DNA of 64,000 nt, from contig NZ_WQKZ01000005.1 of the NCBI RefSeq assembly GCF_009755225.1, positions 62,001-126,000 of the forward strand. The letters run 5' to 3'. Below the pieces are notes generated by a model. The model did not search any database and was not told where the DNA came from. It was given only the letters and a program-made list of their open reading frames with translations. A program made the translations under genes and the position numbers. Shown one piece after another: positions 61,238 through 64,000 of this stretch (position 1 is the first letter of the stretch; each line of letters starts with the position of its first letter). The stretch comes from Hymenobacter ginkgonis (GTDB taxonomy: Bacteria; Bacteroidota; Bacteroidia; Cytophagales; Hymenobacteraceae).

Positions 61238-61567
61238 TTAAACAGTTACTTGGGCTTCTAGCTTCTGGGCGAGCACGTGCTTGGGCACGGCGCCTACTTG
61301 CTTATCCACAATCTGACCGTTCTTAAATACCAGCAGCGTTGGAATGCTACGGATACCGAACTTCATAGAAGTCTGAGGGTTAGCGTCTACATCTACCTTG
61401 CCTACGATGGCTTTGCCTTCGTATTCGCCAGCCAGTTCTTCTACTACTGGGCCTACCATGCGGCAGGGGCCGCACCATTCGGCCCAGAAGTCCACGAGTA
61501 CCGGCTTATCCGAGTTGATAATCTCCTCGAAGTTGGCATCGGTTATTTCAATTGCTTTGTGCGCCAT
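61238..61567 (-). CDS. trxA: Thioredoxin
   Basis: A 109-residue thioredoxin that reduces protein disulfides in the cytoplasm. The active site is [10 protein letters not shown] with Cys32 and Cys35. The cis-proline loop [13 protein letters not shown] is intact. The size and the start [15 protein letters not shown] are typical. It lies about 120 bp downstream of dnaE on the same strand. Confidence 0.97.
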   Translation of the reverse strand: MAHKAIEITDANFEEIINSDKPVLVDFWAEWCGPCRMVGPVVEELAGEYEGKAIVGKVDVDANPQTSMKFGIRSIPTLLVFKNGQIVDKQVGAVPKHVLAQKLEAQVTV

Positions 61568-61685
61568 GACGCTAAGAATTTAAAGTGAAAAAACGTCCGG
61601 CGTGTACGGCCAACGCGGCCGCAAGGTAGCGGAGTGGTGGTAAAACAAAGAGGGGGTAGGAAAGTTCAGCGCAGTTTTTTGCAGC

Positions 61686-64000
61686 TTAAATAAGGGAGCA
61701 TACATCAAGCTCAAACTCTTTCATTTTATCGATAAAGACCTTAGGCTCAATTTGGAAGCGCCGCGAAAACATATCTACCGCTAAGCGCTCGTGCGGCTCT
61801 ACAAACTGAATTTCTAGCCGCTTAGAACCCTTGGCGTGTTCGATAGCCTCCTGCAAACGGTCAATCATGGGGCCGGTGACAGTGCGCAAATCCAGTTTCA
61901 CGCGCACGCCCTTGCTGAGCTTATCGGCCACGTTGCTGAGCTGCTCCATCGTCTTGATTTTCAATTCCCACTGGTCCTGGGTACCGTAGCGTAGCTCCAT
62001 TTTGCCGCGCACAAACATGGGTGGCACTTGGTCGTTGTGGTAATTTTTGGGGTTGATGAGCGGCCCATACTTCGAGAAGTCATCGCGAAACAAGGCCAGG
62101 TTAAGGCTTGAATCGTAGTCCTCAATGTTGAAGGAAACCATCGGCTGGCCACTTTTGGTGGTGCGGAACGTCACGCCCGAAATGAGGCCGGCCACATTCA
62201 CATCCTTGCCTTTTTGGGCATCTAGCTTGTCGAGTGGGCAGGTGCAGTAGGCGTCGATTTCCATACGGTAGGTGTCGAGCGGGTGGCCCGACAGGTAGAA
62301 GCCGACTACCTCTTTTTCGCGGCGCAACTTTTCGGGAGCGCTCCACTCGTCGAGGTCCTGTACTTTGGGCAGTGGCGCGGCCACGGCCCCAAACGCGCTG
62401 GCTCCGAACAAACTATGCTGCGCCGATTCTTTGGCGGCTTGGTGCTGCTGGCCTAGCTTCATCGCCTTCTCGATGAGGTTTTGGTCGCCGGCGGGGGCGT
62501 CCATAAACTGCCGGCGATTGTACCGCTCGAAGCTATCGAAGGCGCCAGCCTGGGCCAGACTTTCCCACGTTTTCTTATTCACTGAGCGCAGGTTTACGCG
62601 CTTAGCAAAATCGAATACGTCGGTGAATGGGCCATTTTTCTGGCGCTCTTCTACTAATTCGAGTACGGCGGCTTCGCCAGCACCTTTCACGGCGGCCAGA
62701 CCGAAACGAATCTGGTTTTCGCGGGGCACGTTGAATTTCTGTTCCGATTCGTTCACGTCGGGGCCCAGCACGGCTACCCCCTGCTTGCGGGCCTCCTCGA
62801 TAAAGAAGGTCACCTTCTTGATGTCCCCCATGTTGTTGGTGAGCACGGCGGCCATGTATTCGGCAGGGTAGTTAGCCTTCAGGTAGCCAGTCTGATACGC
62901 GACTACTGAGTAAGCGGCCGAGTGCGAACGGTTGAAGCCGTACTCAGCAAACTTTTCCATTACGTCGAAAACCTCAGAAGCCTTTTTTGCCGGAATCTTG
63001 TGGATTTCGCCCGCGCCCTTCACGAATTTCTCGCGCTCCAGGGCCATCTTCTTCATGTCCTTCTTACCCATGGCGCGGCGCAGCAAGTCGGCGCCGCCGA
63101 GCGAGTAGCCAGCCAAAATCTGGGCCGTTTGCATAATCTGCTCCTGGTACACCATAATGCCCTGGCTGTATTCCAGAATGGGTTTCAGTAGCTCGTGCGG
63201 GTACTCTACGGGCTCGCGGCCGTGCTTGCGGTTGATAAAGTCCGGGATGAACTGCATCGGGCCCGGCCGGTACAGGGCGTTCATGGCAATCAGGTCCTCG
63301 ATGTTGGTCGGTTTCAAGTCCTTGAGGTACATGCGCATGCCTTCCGACTCGAACTGGAACGTGCCAATGGTATCGCCGCGCTGGTAGAGCGCGTAGGTCT
63401 TGGGGTCGTCGAGCGGAATGTCGTCGATGTCGATTTTAACGCCGTGATTACGCTCAATCAAATTCAACGCGTCTACAATGATGGTCAAGGTTTTAAGACC
63501 CAGAAAGTCCATCTTCAACATGCCCGCCGATTCAATCACCTTGCCATCAAACTGCGTGATGAGCAGGTCCGAGTCTTTGGAAGTCGAAACGGGGATGTAC
63601 TTAGTGATGTCATCCGGCGCGATGATGACGCCCGCCGCGTGGATACCTGTGTTGCGCACCGAGCCTTCGAGGCGCTCGGCCAACGCCAAAATTTGGCCCT
63701 TTAAGTCGCTCTGGTCGGCTCGAATAGCTTGCAGCTCAGGTACGTCGCGGAAGGCGCCGGCCAAGGTAGTACCGGGTTTTTCGGGCACGAGCTTCGCTAT
63801 CTCATTGGCGGCGGGTAGGGGCAGCTCCATCGCCCGCGCCACGTCTTTGATGCTCGACTTGGCGGCCATGGTACCGAAGGTGATAATCTGGGCCACCTGC
63901 GTTTTGCCGTACTTATCCACCACGTAGTCAATGACTTTCTGGCGGTTCACGTCGTCAAAGTCGATGTCAATATCGGGCATCGACACGCGTTCGGGGTTCA
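61686..64000 (-). CDS. dnaE: DNA polymerase III alpha subunit, C-terminal part
   Basis: The replicative polymerase subunit; the reading frame stays open to the right edge (NPERVSMPDIDIDFDD), so the gene is partial at its 5' end. The visible part, about 771 residues, starts in the palm domain: PDIDIDF contains two of the three catalytic aspartates. It continues through RPGPMQFIPDFINRKHG, GYSLGGADLLRRAMGKK, and MEKFAEYGFNRSHSAAYSVVAYQTGYLKA. A helix-hairpin-helix region and an OB-fold (about residues 590-680) follow. The PHP domain would be outside the window. Confidence 0.96.
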   Translation of the reverse strand, partial: NPERVSMPDIDIDFDDVNRQKVIDYVVDKYGKTQVAQIITFGTMAAKSSIKDVARAMELPLPAANEIAKLVPEKPGTTLAGAFRDVPELQAIRADQSDLKGQILALAERLEGSVRNTGIHAAGVIIAPDDITKYIPVSTSKDSDLLITQFDGKVIESAGMLKMDFLGLKTLTIIVDALNLIERNHGVKIDIDDIPLDDPKTYALYQRGDTIGTFQFESEGMRMYLKDLKPTNIEDLIAMNALYRPGPMQFIPDFINRKHGREPVEYPHELLKPILEYSQGIMVYQEQIMQTAQILAGYSLGGADLLRRAMGKKDMKKMALEREKFVKGAGEIHKIPAKKASEVFDVMEKFAEYGFNRSHSAAYSVVAYQTGYLKANYPAEYMAAVLTNNMGDIKKVTFFIEEARKQGVAVLGPDVNESEQKFNVPRENQIRFGLAAVKGAGEAAVLELVEERQKNGPFTDVFDFAKRVNLRSVNKKTWESLAQAGAFDSFERYNRRQFMDAPAGDQNLIEKAMKLGQQHQAAKESAQHSLFGASAFGAVAAPLPKVQDLDEWSAPEKLRREKEVVGFYLSGHPLDTYRMEIDAYCTCPLDKLDAQKGKDVNVAGLISGVTFRTTKSGQPMVSFNIEDYDSSLNLALFRDDFSKYGPLINPKNYHNDQVPPMFVRGKMELRYGTQDQWELKIKTMEQLSNVADKLSKGVRVKLDLRTVTGPMIDRLQEAIEHAKGSKRLEIQFVEPHERLAVDMFSRRFQIEPKVFIDKMKEFELDVCSLI

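Noticed and set aside
1-64000. CRISPR array, prophage, insertion sequence, integron or replication origin
   Set aside because: No regular spacer-repeat pattern, no transposase, integrase or phage structural gene, and no DnaA-box cluster was seen.

Overview
The window looks like chromosome of a Bacteroidota bacterium of the Hymenobacter group (Cytophagales). This is inferred, not searched. The signs are TAnnTTTG-type -7 promoter boxes (the Bacteroidota sigma-A pattern), a PorV/PorQ-type type IX secretion protein, a stand-alone T9SS sorting-like domain, an IPExxxVDY protein, DUF3857 transglutaminase-like proteins, a short NuoG without the molybdopterin-type domain, and a GC-rich composition with TTG/GTG alternatives. 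I see no prophage, insertion sequence, integron or CRISPR array. Most of the window is ordinary housekeeping chromosome.

Layout. 1-2.4 kb (minus): NrnA-type phosphoesterase followed by two FKBP-type lipoproteins, the second cut by the window edge. 2.6-8.3 kb: ndk, an AAA ATPase, a nucleoside:H+ symporter, sodA, tadA and two small secreted proteins. 8.5-10.2 kb: aspS. 10.3-18.9 kb (minus): a complex I operon nuoABCDEFGHIJ that stops after nuoJ, with no nuoKLMN. 19-23 kb: DUF4136 lipoprotein, ABC exporter, MFS transporter. 23.1-29.4 kb: three tandem DUF3857/transglutaminase-fold genes, two of which have lost catalytic residues. 29.4-33 kb (minus): a frameshifted small membrane gene, then a PorQ-like gene coupled to a helix-hairpin-helix outer-membrane protein. 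33-45 kb: yidD, lgt, an ECF sigma factor with a small membrane protein, nadE, rnc, fabF, acpP, pyk, queA. 45-55 kb: HEAT-cyclophilin fusion, mscS, rsmG, a glycosyltransferase/sigma pair, tgt, an LptF/G permease, a DMT transporter, an Nth-like glycosylase and a radical SAM protein. 55.9-64 kb: gamma-carbonic anhydrase, a Tat-exported Gfo/Idh/MocA oxidoreductase, a CorC/HlyC protein, a tRNA-like gene, an Lrp regulator, a small repeat protein, trxA and the 3' part of dnaE.

Functional links. Two steps of tRNA queuosine synthesis (Tgt, QueA) and wobble inosine formation (TadA) are present but not clustered. Lgt serves the several lipoproteins seen here. AcpP and FabF form a fatty-acid pair separated by a terminator. 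FKBP and cyclophilin isomerases, a PorQ-like protein and an HhH-barrel protein point to an active envelope biogenesis programme.

The most unusual items are: (1) a 123-nt tRNA-like gene at 59712-59834 (minus) with its own promoter and terminator, an ordinary acceptor, D and T arms, but a 55-nt variable region with extra hairpins and no convincing anticodon; (2) a dispersed family of about 100-bp palindromic intergenic elements (at least six copies plus half copies) whose two arms change together from copy to copy; (3) the heptamer GGGGTAG/CTACCCC, which I counted roughly 80 times by eye against about a dozen expected; (4) tandem DUF3857 paralogues with a dead transglutaminase site; (5) a Tgt with no zinc-binding cysteines.
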